Positions 42,058 to 51,278 are shown, counted from the stretch's first letter. The stretch: DNA of 64,000 nucleotides from Acidobacteriaceae bacterium (GCA_030041435.1 JASHNW010000085.1:115516-179515); one strand, 5' to 3'. A program made the numbers and translations. The notes: generated from the sequence alone by a model not told the origin.

Positions 42058-43023
42058 ATGGGAACCCACGGTGTCCTGGAACCTCCGCAAAGACTGTCGG
42101 GGAAAGTACTTCTCGCCTTTGCCGTCCTCTTTTCCATGGTTGAAGTTTCGACTGTGCAGGCGCAATCCTGCGGCTCTGCCGGACTGGCAGTTCAGGTACT
42201 CGGCTCCGGCGGCCCGGAGTTGCAGGATAAGCGAGCTTCGACCAGCTATCTCATCTGGGATCACGGCAGTGCGCGTGTGATCCTCGATGCGGGAGGGGGC
42301 AGCGCGCTGCGCTTTGGAGAGAGCGGAGCGCAGATGTCCCAGGTGGACGTGGTCTTGTTCAGCCATTTTCATGTGGACCACAGCGGCGATTTTCCGGCCC
42401 TGGTCTTTTCTTCGTGGTTTGAAGACCGCAAGCGTCCCCTGCCCGTATACGGGCCGCCGGGCAACGAATATATGCCCTCAACGACGGAGTTTGTGCACGA
42501 CCTCTTCAGTGAGCCGCACGGAGCCTGGCGCTACCTGAGCGAGCTGGTGGACCCTGGGGAGCAGGGAAGCTACAAACTGGAACCGCACGACGTTGTGGCC
42601 GGCGCCACGCCGGTTCTCGTGCTGCGCAACTCGCGGATGACCCTGTACGCAGTGCGCGTCATTCATGGCGCGTTTCCTGCGCTGGCATGGCGCGTGGAAA
42701 TGGGCGGCAAGCGGATCGTGTTTAGCGGAGATACAAACGGTGAAGGAGATGGACTGACCCGGCTCGCGTCGGACGCAGATTTGTTCGTCGCTCATAACGC
42801 CGTGCCGGAGGGCGCGACGGGAGTGGAAAGGCGCCTTCACATGCCGCCGTCAGTGATCGGCACGATTGCTGCGAATGCCCGCGTCGGGCAGTTGGTGCTG
42901 TCTCACCGCATGCTTCGCACTTTGGGCAAGCAGAACCAGGATCAGACACAAGCAGAAATCGAGCGCCGCTATTCGGGTCCCATTGCCTTCGCCAACGACC
43001 TCGACTGTTTTCCCGTGAAGTGA
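42058..43023 (+). CDS. Exported metallo-beta-lactamase-fold hydrolase
   Basis: The 321-residue protein has an N-terminal hydrophobic segment (about 16-34) ending in VQAQS, suggesting export. The MBL metal motif is HFHVDH (His103, His105, Asp107, His108), with another metal-binding region in FSGDTNGEGD and VLSH near the C-terminus. It resembles the RNase Z/arylsulfatase-like branch, whose exported members hydrolyse phospho- or sulfo-esters or lactones; the substrate is unknown. The start is uncertain, as ATG 42058 has only a weak GGTGGTG upstream. Confidence 0.82.
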   Translation: MGTHGVLEPPQRLSGKVLLAFAVLFSMVEVSTVQAQSCGSAGLAVQVLGSGGPELQDKRASTSYLIWDHGSARVILDAGGGSALRFGESGAQMSQVDVVLFSHFHVDHSGDFPALVFSSWFEDRKRPLPVYGPPGNEYMPSTTEFVHDLFSEPHGAWRYLSELVDPGEQGSYKLEPHDVVAGATPVLVLRNSRMTLYAVRVIHGAFPALAWRVEMGGKRIVFSGDTNGEGDGLTRLASDADLFVAHNAVPEGATGVERRLHMPPSVIGTIAANARVGQLVLSHRMLRTLGKQNQDQTQAEIERRYSGPIAFANDLDCFPVK

Positions 43024-43106
43024 GCCAGCGCGCCGAACTCCCCCGGGCGTTGGAAAAACGGGATTGAACTCCTGCTGCCGCCCGATCCTCAAACTGCGTG
43101 ACGCAG

Positions 43107-44381
43107 TTAACCCTTCACGAGGATCACGCTGGCGTCATCGCGCAGACCCGAACCGCCGGCGAACGAGCGTACGTCATCGAGAAGGCTCTCTGCGGTGGCG
43201 TCCGTTCGCAATAGATGCTCCCGCAGGCGTTCCCGCCCATACTCTTCGTCCGCCTGATTTTCCGCCTCAGTGATGCCATCGCTGTAAAACACCAGGCGAG
43301 AACCCACGGGAAGCGTCACTTCCGCCTCCGAGAAATCGCCTGGTCCCAGCCCCAGAGGGATTCCCCGCTCCACGTCGAGGAACTCGGCTGAACTTGCGGT
43401 CATCAACAGGGGCCGCAGGTGTCCCGCATTGGCGAAGGTCAGAGTCCGCTTCGCCGGATCGAGCACCCCGTAGACCATGGTCACAAATCGGCCAGCGGGA
43501 AAGTCCTCGACCAAAAGGCGATTCAGCTTCACCAGCACTTCACCGGGAGTGCAGGCCACGTCGACCAGGGATCGCAGCATGGCCCGCGTAGCGGACATCA
43601 GCAGCGCTGCCGCGGTACCCTTGCCGGAAACGTCGGCCAGCACCAGCCCCCAGCGGCCCTTATCCATGGGAATAAAGTCGTACCAGTCCCCGCCCACGGC
43701 GCCCACCGGAATGGAGAGCCCCGATACGGCAAAACCAGGAATGCCGGGACACGCCCTGGGAAGCAGCGCTTGTTGAATCGCGCGCGCCTCCCGGGTTTCC
43801 CGAGTCATCTGCTCCCGCAGTCGCTGTTCTTCCTGAAATCGGCGAGCGTTGTGGACGGCCACTGCCACATCGCTGCACAGCGCCTGCAGCAGCCGCAGCT
43901 GGCAGGGACTGAAGGCATCTTCAATCGTATGCGAGGCTGTGAACACTCCCACCAATTGCCCTTCCACATGGAGCGGAATCGCAACCTCCGAAAGCGTCGA
44001 CTCTTCGCAGCCGATGTACCAGGGGTCTTTGCGCACATCCGGCGCGTAGTGCATCTGGCCGGTCGATGCCACGTATCCCACCATGCCTTTTCCGATCTTC
44101 AGGCTGTGGCCTGGCCCGTGTACTTCGCAGCCGGTGCAGCCATGCGCGCACACCAGCGCCAGATCGCCGCGCTCGCGGTCGTGCAGGTAGATGTCGGAAT
44201 CCAGGCATCCGAAGGAACGGGCAATGTCGTTCACGACCTTGTCGACCAGCTGATCGAGATCGAGGATCGAGGTGATTTTCTGAGCCGCTTTTTTGAGCTT
44301 GAGGAGATCCTCCACCTGATCGAAATCAAGGGGGCGGGGATCCGAGGGCGCCGGCATCGTAAGGTTTGGACTGGTTGCCAT
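43107..44381 (-). CDS. GAF-SpoIIE/PP2C-type serine phosphatase (RsbU-like)
   Basis: The 424-residue protein has a GAF sensor domain at about 35-180 (LDSDIYLHDRERGDLALVC, SLKIGKGMVGYVAS) with several cysteines that may bind a cofactor, a linker helix with EEQRLREQMTRETREARAIQQAL, and a PP2C/SpoIIE domain at about 215-420 (GGDWYDFIPM, LVLADVSGKGTAAALLMSAT, FYSDGITEAEN, DDASVILVKG) with the expected metal aspartates. It would dephosphorylate an anti-anti-sigma factor (RsbV-like) in a partner-switching pathway. No kinase or STAS protein is adjacent. Confidence 0.93.
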   Translation of the reverse strand: MATSPNLTMPAPSDPRPLDFDQVEDLLKLKKAAQKITSILDLDQLVDKVVNDIARSFGCLDSDIYLHDRERGDLALVCAHGCTGCEVHGPGHSLKIGKGMVGYVASTGQMHYAPDVRKDPWYIGCEESTLSEVAIPLHVEGQLVGVFTASHTIEDAFSPCQLRLLQALCSDVAVAVHNARRFQEEQRLREQMTRETREARAIQQALLPRACPGIPGFAVSGLSIPVGAVGGDWYDFIPMDKGRWGLVLADVSGKGTAAALLMSATRAMLRSLVDVACTPGEVLVKLNRLLVEDFPAGRFVTMVYGVLDPAKRTLTFANAGHLRPLLMTASSAEFLDVERGIPLGLGPGDFSEAEVTLPVGSRLVFYSDGITEAENQADEEYGRERLREHLLRTDATAESLLDDVRSFAGGSGLRDDASVILVKG

Positions 44382-44783
44382 GGGTCTGTTCCAGGTTACG
44401 CGATTTTGCCGTAAAGATGATCGGTGCGCTGCTTAGGACTCTTTTTTGAGTGACCTGCAAGCTGCCCGGGGGGTGGCCTCGGACGCTGCCAGAAACGAAA
44501 TCGCGGGTGCCCCCACGCAAGCCCGATTCTGGGTTGCGTGGATCCATGGTTCGGGCTGACCCTCCACCGCGCTCCCGACCGTCAGCCGGCTCACGTTGTC
44601 CCTCTGATGCATCCGCAAGCCCGCCACCGAAGACTAATAATTGCTGCGACTTCCCCATTTCTGAACTATGCTGGGGCGCGTGCCCTGCGAAATGTGCATC
44701 GTCTTCGATGACACTCTCCGCAGGTCTGGAGTCAGCCCCGATTTTCCCGCCTGATCCCCCGCACGCATCACGAAAGGAAGTCC
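44382..44783. other. 400-bp gap, nothing recognised
   Basis: The gap separates the divergent phosphatase and membrane-protein genes. Short open frames exist but none has a start signal or motif. There is an AT-rich promoter-like patch at about 44630-44675. Confidence 0.3.
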
Positions 44784-46115
44784 ATGGACAAGACTCTGGA
44801 CATGCTCGCCTGGCTCCATCGCCTCATTTTTGGCGTGGCTCTGGCGCTGGCTGTCGTTGGCCTCTCCATTCATCGCCCCAGCGGCATCTATGCTGCCGCG
44901 GAAGATGAGATCAGCACCCTGCAGACTGGCATCTCCGCCGTCAGCGAACAGGTCGACGACGTCTTCAAAAGAATCTATGCCCACTCCGAACTGGAGCAAT
45001 CGACCACCGACTGGCTCGCCCTGCACGGAGCGGCGCAGAAGAGCGTGCCCATCGAGGTCGATCTCACCGGCGACCTCAGTATCCCCGACGCCGAAGTCGA
45101 CCCCCTGGTCACGCTCGACTCCCAGGTCAAATGGGCTGACCGCATCTACCTCAAAGACGACGACCCCTTTTATCTCTGCACTGTCCAGCGGCCCCAGGTT
45201 TTCAGCGCGCTCGATCGCCTCTTTGCTTCCTCCCCTCCTCCCGAAATCCAGCAGATCACCGTCTTCCTGCGCCGCGACCGCCCCGGCGTCGATGCCAGCA
45301 TCCATTGCGATCTCGAGCTGACCTACTCCGCGCAGGTGGGCACCTCCTCCGGCACGCGCAGCGTCATGCTCGACGTGCCGTCCAACCCCATGTCCATCAA
45401 TGAGCTCGCGCCTCCCGGTCCCGGCTGGGTCGACCTCGATCTCGCCGACACTCTGAAAGGAAGCGGCCTGGGCGATTTCGAGGACGGCATGTCGGCCCAC
45501 CTGCCCGTCCTGCAGCAGTTCTGGAACGAAATCGGGAATCGGCCTCCCGGCGCCGCGCTCTCCTACTTCGAAACGATGAAGGATCAGGACCAGGAAAAAT
45601 CCAAAGAGAAGATCGATATCCTCGGCGAGTCGCTGAGCGGAAGTCTCACCATTGTCCTCACCTGCCTCGCCCTGTTGTGCCTGCTCATCTACCTCGCTGT
45701 GCTTCTCCAGCAGGTGCGCACGCAGTTGCCCGGCCATAGCCAGGCGGTCGCCGCATCGCAGTTCTTCGGCATCATGAGCTCGCTGGCCGGACGCGTCGTC
45801 ATGTGCGTCCTCCTGCTCTTTCCCCTGGGCGTCGTCGCCGACAGCCTGTTCCGCGTCTTTCCGCCGTTTGCCTCGGAGTGGCCCGGACCGTCCTGGCAGG
45901 TCTCCATCTCCTCCCGTTGGCTGCTCACCTCGCTCCTCGCTGCTGTCACCGCTCTGGTGCTCGCGGAGATCTGGCGAATCCTGGCCGCTCTGCGCCTGCA
46001 ACCTGCAGCCCAGCCCGCGGCAGCCTCCCCGGATTCACCCACCCAACCTCTGCCGCCCGCCTCTCCGGAACGCCTCGCGCGTCCAGCTCTTCAAAACCAA
46101 AAGCAGGAGCCCTGA
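44784..46115 (+). CDS. Polytopic membrane protein of unknown function
   Basis: I do not recognise this 443-residue protein. One N-terminal helix (about 10-28) is followed by a long soluble domain outside or inside the membrane (about 30-275, with a coiled-coil start EISTLQTGISAVSEQVDDVF), then three C-terminal helices (about 288-308, 330-350, 372-395) and a Pro/Ala/Gln tail. AAAGGAAG lies six bases before the ATG. It is the last gene of the C-rich half of the window. Confidence 0.6.
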   Translation: MDKTLDMLAWLHRLIFGVALALAVVGLSIHRPSGIYAAAEDEISTLQTGISAVSEQVDDVFKRIYAHSELEQSTTDWLALHGAAQKSVPIEVDLTGDLSIPDAEVDPLVTLDSQVKWADRIYLKDDDPFYLCTVQRPQVFSALDRLFASSPPPEIQQITVFLRRDRPGVDASIHCDLELTYSAQVGTSSGTRSVMLDVPSNPMSINELAPPGPGWVDLDLADTLKGSGLGDFEDGMSAHLPVLQQFWNEIGNRPPGAALSYFETMKDQDQEKSKEKIDILGESLSGSLTIVLTCLALLCLLIYLAVLLQQVRTQLPGHSQAVAASQFFGIMSSLAGRVVMCVLLLFPLGVVADSLFRVFPPFASEWPGPSWQVSISSRWLLTSLLAAVTALVLAEIWRILAALRLQPAAQPAAASPDSPTQPLPPASPERLARPALQNQKQEP

Positions 46116-46236
46116 TCCGCCAGGCACAGTTGGGTCAGACAGATCGCGGTAACGCCGTCAATCGTTCCTGGGTGCTTTCACGCAGAGGTGCTGCGCCAAA
46201 TCTCACTTTTGGGTTGGATGGCCCCACCAGCCCCGA

Positions 46237-46404
46237 TTACCGGCAGTCGGGCGGGGTAAGGGCGACGCGCGGCCTGCGGACGATTTCGAAGGGGACTTCC
46301 CTGCGGGTGCCATCTCTCCGAATAATGGTGGATGTGCGGCGCAGGGGAGATTGCGATTCCCGCGCATAGCGTTCGACCTGGTTGGTTTCCGAGATTCGCG
46401 CCAT
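46237..46404 (-). CDS. Putative 55-residue basic protein in the skew-switch gap
   Basis: An open frame on the minus strand reads MARISETNQVERYARESQSP and continues with an Arg-rich region (IIRRDGTRREVPFEIVRRPR) to a stop. Residue composition and the alternation of charged and hydrophobic residues look protein-like, but no Shine-Dalgarno is visible and the family is unknown. The rest of the gap 46116-46624 holds nothing recognisable; in particular no DnaA-box consensus was seen. Confidence 0.4.
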   Translation of the reverse strand: MARISETNQVERYARESQSPLRRTSTIIRRDGTRREVPFEIVRRPRVALTPPDCR

Positions 46405-46624
46405 GCCGCGAAGAGTAGATCAGCGCCGGAGTCGAATTGAATCCCCCAACGGGGTGAGAACCGCGAGCCAGTAGTGTCAGGAGAGGATGACGTTTTGTTC
46501 CTGGAGTAAGGTTACGGACGCGGCGGCATTGGTTACCGGACCCGATTACTTCCCGCCTCCCATCTCAGCATGCGGGCAGCCGGCAGGCGCGACTGGCGGC
46601 GACGGCGGTATTCTGTTGGGCACA

Positions 46625-47062
46625 ATGCTGATGGACATGGACGCGAATAATCCGGTGGTGCGGCTGTGCGCGGAAGGAATGGACCTGGAAAGGGCAGGGC
46701 GCAGGGAGGACGCGGCGCGGGTGTTCGCGAGCGCGTGGGAGCAGAGCAGCAGCGCACTGGAAAAGTGCATTGCGGCTCACTATGTGGCGCGCGGCCAAAC
46801 GTCGCCCGCGGAAAATCTGCGGTGGAATCTGGAGTCCCTGGAACACGCGGACACCATGCTCGATGGGCAGGTGGAGGGGTTTTATCCGTCGCTCTATCTG
46901 AACATCGGGTGGGCGCACGAGGACCTCGGGAATCGCGAAGAAGCGCGGAAGTATTACGAACTGGCGGAGACGCGGCTGGAGAGCCTGCCGGAGGGCGCAT
47001 ACCGGGAGACGGTGCGGGATGGGATCGAGCGGGGGCTGCAGAGGGTGAAGGCCGGCGTTTAG
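46625..47062 (+). CDS. Small TPR-like cytoplasmic protein
   Basis: The 145-residue protein has helical hairpins: an ANNPVVRLCAEGMDLERAGR repeat, a middle segment CIAAHYVARGQTSPAENLRW and a final TPR-like pair SLYLNIGWAHEDLGNREEARKYYELA. It resembles small TPR proteins found in actinobacteria and acidobacteria with no assigned role. The start is ambiguous among clustered ATGs (46625, 46631, 46637); no ribosome-binding site decides. The stop TAG (47060-47062) lies inside the first heptad unit of the following array. Confidence 0.65.
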   Translation: MLMDMDANNPVVRLCAEGMDLERAGRREDAARVFASAWEQSSSALEKCIAAHYVARGQTSPAENLRWNLESLEHADTMLDGQVEGFYPSLYLNIGWAHEDLGNREEARKYYELAETRLESLPEGAYRETVRDGIERGLQRVKAGV

Positions 47063-47120
47063 CGTTTAGCGGATAGCGGATAGCAGACGGCAGACAGCAG
47101 ACAGCGGGCGGCTACCAGCC
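47058..47120. repeat. Heptanucleotide tandem repeat, 9 units (GATAGCG type)
   Basis: Units run in register: TTTAGCG twice, GATAGCG, GATAGCA, GACGGCA, GACAGCA, GACAGCG, GGCGGCT, ACCAGCC. The first unit supplies the TAG stop of the TPR gene. On the + strand this array is in the TAGCGGA orientation, opposite to the arrays left of 41 kb. Confidence 0.9.
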
Positions 47121-47200
47121 GGTGGCGGGCGGGGCGCAGCCAGGAACGAACGATCGCCGGGGTTCTTTCCCCCTTTGCGCCTCAGAGTGACGACGCTGAC

Positions 47201-47587
47201 CTACGCCATCGTTGCGCCGTGTTCGGCTAAGAGCTTTTTGAGGATCGAGCGGTGGCAGCGGTCCTCGTTCTCGCAATAGCATCCGACAGAGAAATTGGTT
47301 TCGCGGGAGAGCGCCGCGAGCAGATCGAGGAGGCGCGCGGGCTCGGGCTGGTGCATCTCGGCACGGTATTTGTGCTCGAAGGTCTTCCACGATTTTTCGT
47401 CGCCGGTGGAGTGCTGGGCGAAGGCGACCAGTTCCGCGCTCGGCGCAAGGTCGGGGAGCCAGACGTCGTAGAAGTCGCGTTTGGCAAAGTCGGCTTTTGG
47501 AACGCCGCGGGGCGGGCGGCGCACAGTGCCGATGCGCAGGCCCTCGCCGGGGGTACGGGGAGTGCCGAGACGGACGACGTGGATCAT
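47201..47587 (-). CDS. DUF488 family protein
   Basis: The 128-residue protein has the DUF488 pattern: GLRIGTVRRPPRGVPKADFA near the start, YDVWLPDLAPSAELV, and the C-terminal CYCENEDRCHRSILKKLL with conserved cysteines and histidine. Its function is unknown. It is followed on the same strand by nothing closely spaced; upstream lies a heptad array that begins five bases from its start. Confidence 0.9.
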   Translation of the reverse strand: MIHVVRLGTPRTPGEGLRIGTVRRPPRGVPKADFAKRDFYDVWLPDLAPSAELVAFAQHSTGDEKSWKTFEHKYRAEMHQPEPARLLDLLAALSRETNFSVGCYCENEDRCHRSILKKLLAEHGATMA

Positions 47588-47591
47588 AGGT

Positions 47592-47647
47592 CAGAGTGCA
47601 GCGCACAGCGCTCAGGAATCAGGGTACAGCTTGGAGCGGGTAGGTTT
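47592..47647. repeat. Heptanucleotide tandem repeat, ~8 units (CAGnnnn type)
   Basis: Units in register: CAGAGTG, CAGCGCA, CAGCGCT, CAGGAAT, CAGGGTA, CAGCTTG, GAGCGGG, TAGGTTT. Only the CAG is kept, so this is a degenerate subtype. It lies in the leader of the DUF488 gene. Confidence 0.65.
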
Positions 47648-47759
47648 CGCAGGCCGCGGGCTCCGGCGGTGAGGATGGGATGGATCAAACCAGGCGCTCT
47701 TACTGTCCCGCTCGCTGAGGCGAACGACCGTCTGCGGCGAGCCCCGGCTAGCTCCGGGA

Positions 47760-48788
47760 TTAAAGCTGGATGTTGACCAGGCCTTCGGGTGCGCCGGCGG
47801 CCGAAGTCGGCGGCGTCTGCGGGGCGCGCCAGTAGTCGATATGGGAGATTTGATGAACGCAGCTAACGGTGCAGTTGGGGGCGCAGCTTTTCTCGGAGAG
47901 GAATTCGCGTTCGAGATCCTGGCTGGTGTAGTCGGCTAACGGCACGCCGGGGTATCCGCGCTGCTGCGAGCAGTAGTGGACCAAGCCGTTCTCGCAGATG
48001 TAGAGGTAGCGGGAGCCGGCGCGGCAGCGCCAGTCGTTGGGCTGGCCGTTGGCGATCTTTTCCTGGAACTGATTGAAGCGCGAGTAGTTCTTCTTTTTCC
48101 AGGAGCGCATCTCGTTCCAGACGGACCGCTCCTCGGGGCCGAGGGGTTTGAGCTGACCACTGCCATCGTGGATGATGCCGATGGTCGAGGTGAATCCCAG
48201 TGCGAGGGCGCGGCGGCCGATGGTGAGGGCGTCCTGGGGGTTCTTGATGCCGCCGCCGACGACGGAGTTGATGTTCACATGGAAGTCGGCGTGTTCGGCG
48301 AGGAACTCGAGCTTTTTGTCGAGGACCTTAAGGGATTTTTTCGAGACTTCGTCGGGCTGGACGTTATCAATGGAAATCTGCATGTGGTCGAGTCCGGCGT
48401 GGTTGAGGCGCTGGATGCGATCGGGCATGAGCAGATAGCCGTTGGTGATCATGCCCGCCATTTTGCCGTGGTGACGGATGCGGGCGATGATGGCGTCGAG
48501 CTCGGGGTGGAGCAGCGGCTCGCCGCCGGAGATGGTGATGATGGAGGTGCCGAGGCGGGCGAGGTGGTCGATGCGGCGGAGCATCTCGTCGAGGGGGACC
48601 GGCTTGGAGACGTCGTCGTACTCGTTGCAGTACGCGCAGGACAAATTGCAGCGGCGCATGGGGACGATCTGGGCCATGACGGCGTGGCTTGTGGAAGCGA
48701 GCGCGTGGCCGATGAGGGAGATTTCGCGCATTTTGCGCGTGGCCGCCTGGAGGCGGCGGCGGAGCGGCATGGGACGGACCTGGGGCAT
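47760..48788 (-). CDS. Radical SAM protein with C-terminal SPASM-like cysteines
   Basis: The protein is about 342 residues. The radical SAM cluster motif is CNLSCAYC (in VPMRRCNLSCAYCNEYDDV), followed by the SAM-binding ITISGGEPLLHPEL. The C-terminal region has CRAGSRYLYICENGLVHYC and later CAPNCTVSC, suggesting an auxiliary FeS cluster as in SPASM/twitch proteins. Start MPQVRPMPLRRRLQ was chosen; the longer frame to 48881 has no conserved sequence. The reaction is unknown; relatives include HpnH- and PqqE-like enzymes. It is on its own between DUF488 and the PDZ gene. Confidence 0.85.
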   Translation of the reverse strand: MPQVRPMPLRRRLQAATRKMREISLIGHALASTSHAVMAQIVPMRRCNLSCAYCNEYDDVSKPVPLDEMLRRIDHLARLGTSIITISGGEPLLHPELDAIIARIRHHGKMAGMITNGYLLMPDRIQRLNHAGLDHMQISIDNVQPDEVSKKSLKVLDKKLEFLAEHADFHVNINSVVGGGIKNPQDALTIGRRALALGFTSTIGIIHDGSGQLKPLGPEERSVWNEMRSWKKKNYSRFNQFQEKIANGQPNDWRCRAGSRYLYICENGLVHYCSQQRGYPGVPLADYTSQDLEREFLSEKSCAPNCTVSCVHQISHIDYWRAPQTPPTSAAGAPEGLVNIQL

Positions 48789-48967
48789 GGCGTCTCTTTT
48801 ATTGAAACACAGGGATTGGCGGGAGGCGATGGCGATGGGGCGAACGGGGGTTATGGGTTCGCGAATGGTGATTTGCGGCACGCGCGGACATTCGCAGCTG
48901 CGACCGTTGTGCAGGGATGATGAATCGGCTCGAGTTGGGAGGCGGCGAAAAAAATGCGGGAGGCCGG

Positions 48968-49951
48968 TTACTGCAGGCCGCGGTTGTGCCAGGATTCGAT
49001 TTCGCGGTAGAGGCCGCTCACCTGCGCGGCGGCTACGGACGGGAAGCGCTCCACCTCGTGGGCCATGCCGCGGGCCATCTGCTCGGGAGAGAAGTAAGCA
49101 GGAATGCCAGGCACGCTGAGTGAGCCTTTATCTTTAGAGCGGCCGGCCATCATGTTCACGGTCGATTCCTTGCGGTCGCGCACGACGGTGAGCTGGATCT
49201 GCTTGCCGCGATTGGCGTGGATCGTATGCAGCCACTGGTTGGTGGTGGCGACGGTGCGTCCGTTGACTTTGGTGATGACGTCACCGGCGCGCAGGCCGGC
49301 GGCGGCAGCCGGGCTGTTGTCATCGACGCGCTTGACGAGCAGCCCCTGGCCGTCGTGGACGCCGAAGAAGTTGGCGAGCTGGGGGCCGAGCATATCCAGT
49401 TCAAGGCCGGTATAGGAGGGGTTCATGCCGAAGGCAGAGATGAATCCATTGCCAGGGCCGGATTGCTGGCTGGGCAGAGAGATGTCGTCGTCGTCATCGG
49501 GCTCAACGGGAATGTGCTGCGACCAGGCGTCGGCCTCGAGGGTGGAGCGGTCAACGAGCTGGACGGTGAAGGTCATCTGCTGGCCGTCGCGGCTGACCAG
49601 AATGGTGACGGTGCGGCCGGCAGGGGTTTCGCGCAGCATACGGCCCAGATCGGCCTCGCCCTCGATGGGCTGATTGTTCATCTGCAGAATGACGTCGTGG
49701 ACGCGGAGACCGGCCTTGCCGGCGGGGGCGTCGTGGTCGACTGTGATTACTTCAGCACCACGGGCGTCCTTCAGCTTCAGCTGGGTGGCGCGGTCGTTAT
49801 CGATATCGCGCGTGCCGACACCGAGGTAGCCCTGGGAGGGATGGGTGAGGAGAGCGGGATCGTCGTTGAGAACGTTGAGGTGCTGCTCGGCGAAGAGATG
49901 GGGCGCGCAGGCGATGCAGCCGGAGAGCAACGCAACAGCCAGGGATTTCAT
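48968..49951 (-). CDS. Exported double-PDZ protein without protease domain
   Basis: The protein is about 327 residues, starting MKSLAVALLSGCIACAPHLF with a signal peptide; GAGG six bases upstream sets the start. Two PDZ domains are visible: about 38-128 (GYLGVGTRDIDNDRA, APAGKAGLRVHDVILQMN) and about 185-265 (GQGLLVKRVDDNSPAAAAGL, AGDVITKVNGRTV). No trypsin-like catalytic triad is present, so this is a HtrA-like adaptor or sensor. It may belong to the same envelope-stress locus as the sigma/anti-sigma pair 275 bp upstream. Confidence 0.85.
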   Translation of the reverse strand: MKSLAVALLSGCIACAPHLFAEQHLNVLNDDPALLTHPSQGYLGVGTRDIDNDRATQLKLKDARGAEVITVDHDAPAGKAGLRVHDVILQMNNQPIEGEADLGRMLRETPAGRTVTILVSRDGQQMTFTVQLVDRSTLEADAWSQHIPVEPDDDDDISLPSQQSGPGNGFISAFGMNPSYTGLELDMLGPQLANFFGVHDGQGLLVKRVDDNSPAAAAGLRAGDVITKVNGRTVATTNQWLHTIHANRGKQIQLTVVRDRKESTVNMMAGRSKDKGSLSVPGIPAYFSPEQMARGMAHEVERFPSVAAAQVSGLYREIESWHNRGLQ

Positions 49952-50225
49952 AGGTGGCCTCGGAAAAGAATTCATACAACCAGCGCCTCGAATCTGCCCT
50001 AAGTTCTGACGAACGAGACTTGCTTATGGTCAACCGGCGCCCGGCGTCTTCGATGTTACCGAAGATACAGCGTTCCGGAGCGCGGAAGTTTAAAAACCTC
50101 AGGGACTCGAGTCCCATTCTTTTAGACGATCGTTATCGCACCCTTTCAGTGGCTCGGGGCGGGCTTGAGGCCGTGCCCTGATGCCGACCGATGCGAGCAG
50201 CAGGAGCAGGTCAGTTCCTCCCGAG

Positions 50226-51206
50226 CTACTGAATTTGCGATACCCGTTCGAGGTATTCGCGCGAAACGTTGCGGATGTATGGGTTATCGTCCTGGGAGGC
50301 GACGGTCTGCAGCACATCGCGGACACTGGAGTCGGCCTCAACAGGCGCAAGCAGGCCAATGGCCTGGGATCGGATGCCGGGGTCTGGATCCTTCAACAGT
50401 GCCTCGAGGACGGCGTCGCGGACGCGGGTATCGACGGCAATGTAAGGCTCAAGGCCGGTGAGCGCCTTGCTGCGGACCTCCGCGTTGTGGTCGTAGCGGA
50501 GGGCGACCATGAGGGCGTGGCGAATGGGGCCACCGTTGCATTCGTGGCCGTTGCGGCACTCCTGGGCGAGCAGGTCGACGGAATCGTCGTGGACCGAGGG
50601 ATTGGCCTGGTTGTGCGCGGCGAGCAGCAGGAGCTGGCGAATCTGCGGGTCGTCGAGGGTGCCGAAGGCGGTCTCGGGAACGAGGCGGCTGAAGCGGACT
50701 TCGACATTCTCGGTGTTGGGTTCCAGATCGATGCTGCTGACTCCGGCGACCTGGGAGGCGTCGAGATTGGCCAGGTCCGTGGCTGCGCTGAAATTGGCCT
50801 GAGCTGGAGCAGCGGGATGCGCGGATGCGGTGCGCTGGCCGGCGCGGAAGCCGCCCCATCCGCCGGCGCCGAGGCCGACGAGAAGCAGCGCAGAGGCCAT
50901 GACGGGGGCACTTTGCAGCCGGCCGAGGCCGCGGCGCAGGCTCTGCAGGCGGCGCAGGAAGAATCCGCCATGGGGCAGGGCGTCGAGGGCCTCGTCAAGG
51001 CGAAGCCGGGTGCGCGCCAGCAGGCTGGGAGAAGGTTCGATCATGGGCAGCACCGCCATGGCCTTCTGCAGGCCGGCGACGGCTTCCATTTCCTGGCGGC
51101 AGCGTTCGCACTGCGCCAGGTGTTGCTCAAGCTGATGGGCCCGGTCGTCGGGCAGTTCACCGTAGACGGCCAGGACGATGTTTTCCTGTGCCAGATCGCA
51201 GTTCAT
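50226..51206 (-). CDS. Zinc-finger anti-sigma factor with C-terminal HEAT-like repeats
   Basis: The 326-residue protein has an N-terminal anti-sigma zinc-finger (zf-HC2/ZAS: His29-x3-Cys33-x2-Cys36 in QHLAQCERC, plus Cys3), a membrane helix at about 101-120 and a long extracytoplasmic part. From about 205 to 325 it carries HEAT-like repeats (VRSKALTGLEPYIAVDTRVR; GIRSQAIGLLAPVEADSSVR). The N-terminus would hold the sigma factor and the HEAT domain would sense an envelope signal. It lies 72 bp downstream of the sigma gene, presumably one operon. Confidence 0.88.
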   Translation of the reverse strand: MNCDLAQENIVLAVYGELPDDRAHQLEQHLAQCERCRQEMEAVAGLQKAMAVLPMIEPSPSLLARTRLRLDEALDALPHGGFFLRRLQSLRRGLGRLQSAPVMASALLLVGLGAGGWGGFRAGQRTASAHPAAPAQANFSAATDLANLDASQVAGVSSIDLEPNTENVEVRFSRLVPETAFGTLDDPQIRQLLLLAAHNQANPSVHDDSVDLLAQECRNGHECNGGPIRHALMVALRYDHNAEVRSKALTGLEPYIAVDTRVRDAVLEALLKDPDPGIRSQAIGLLAPVEADSSVRDVLQTVASQDDNPYIRNVSREYLERVSQIQ

Positions 51207-51278
51207 AGAATGATTGCCTCACGCCTCTCGAAAGATTTGCTTCCGGGTCGTATGCCCGTGTTGTGAACCACAGCCGTG

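Noticed and set aside
46116..46624. Replication origin with DnaA boxes
   Set aside because: The skew change fits an origin, but I saw no TTATCCACA-like cluster, no AT-rich unwinding tract and no dnaA/dnaN/rpmH genes, so I list only the skew observation, not an origin feature.
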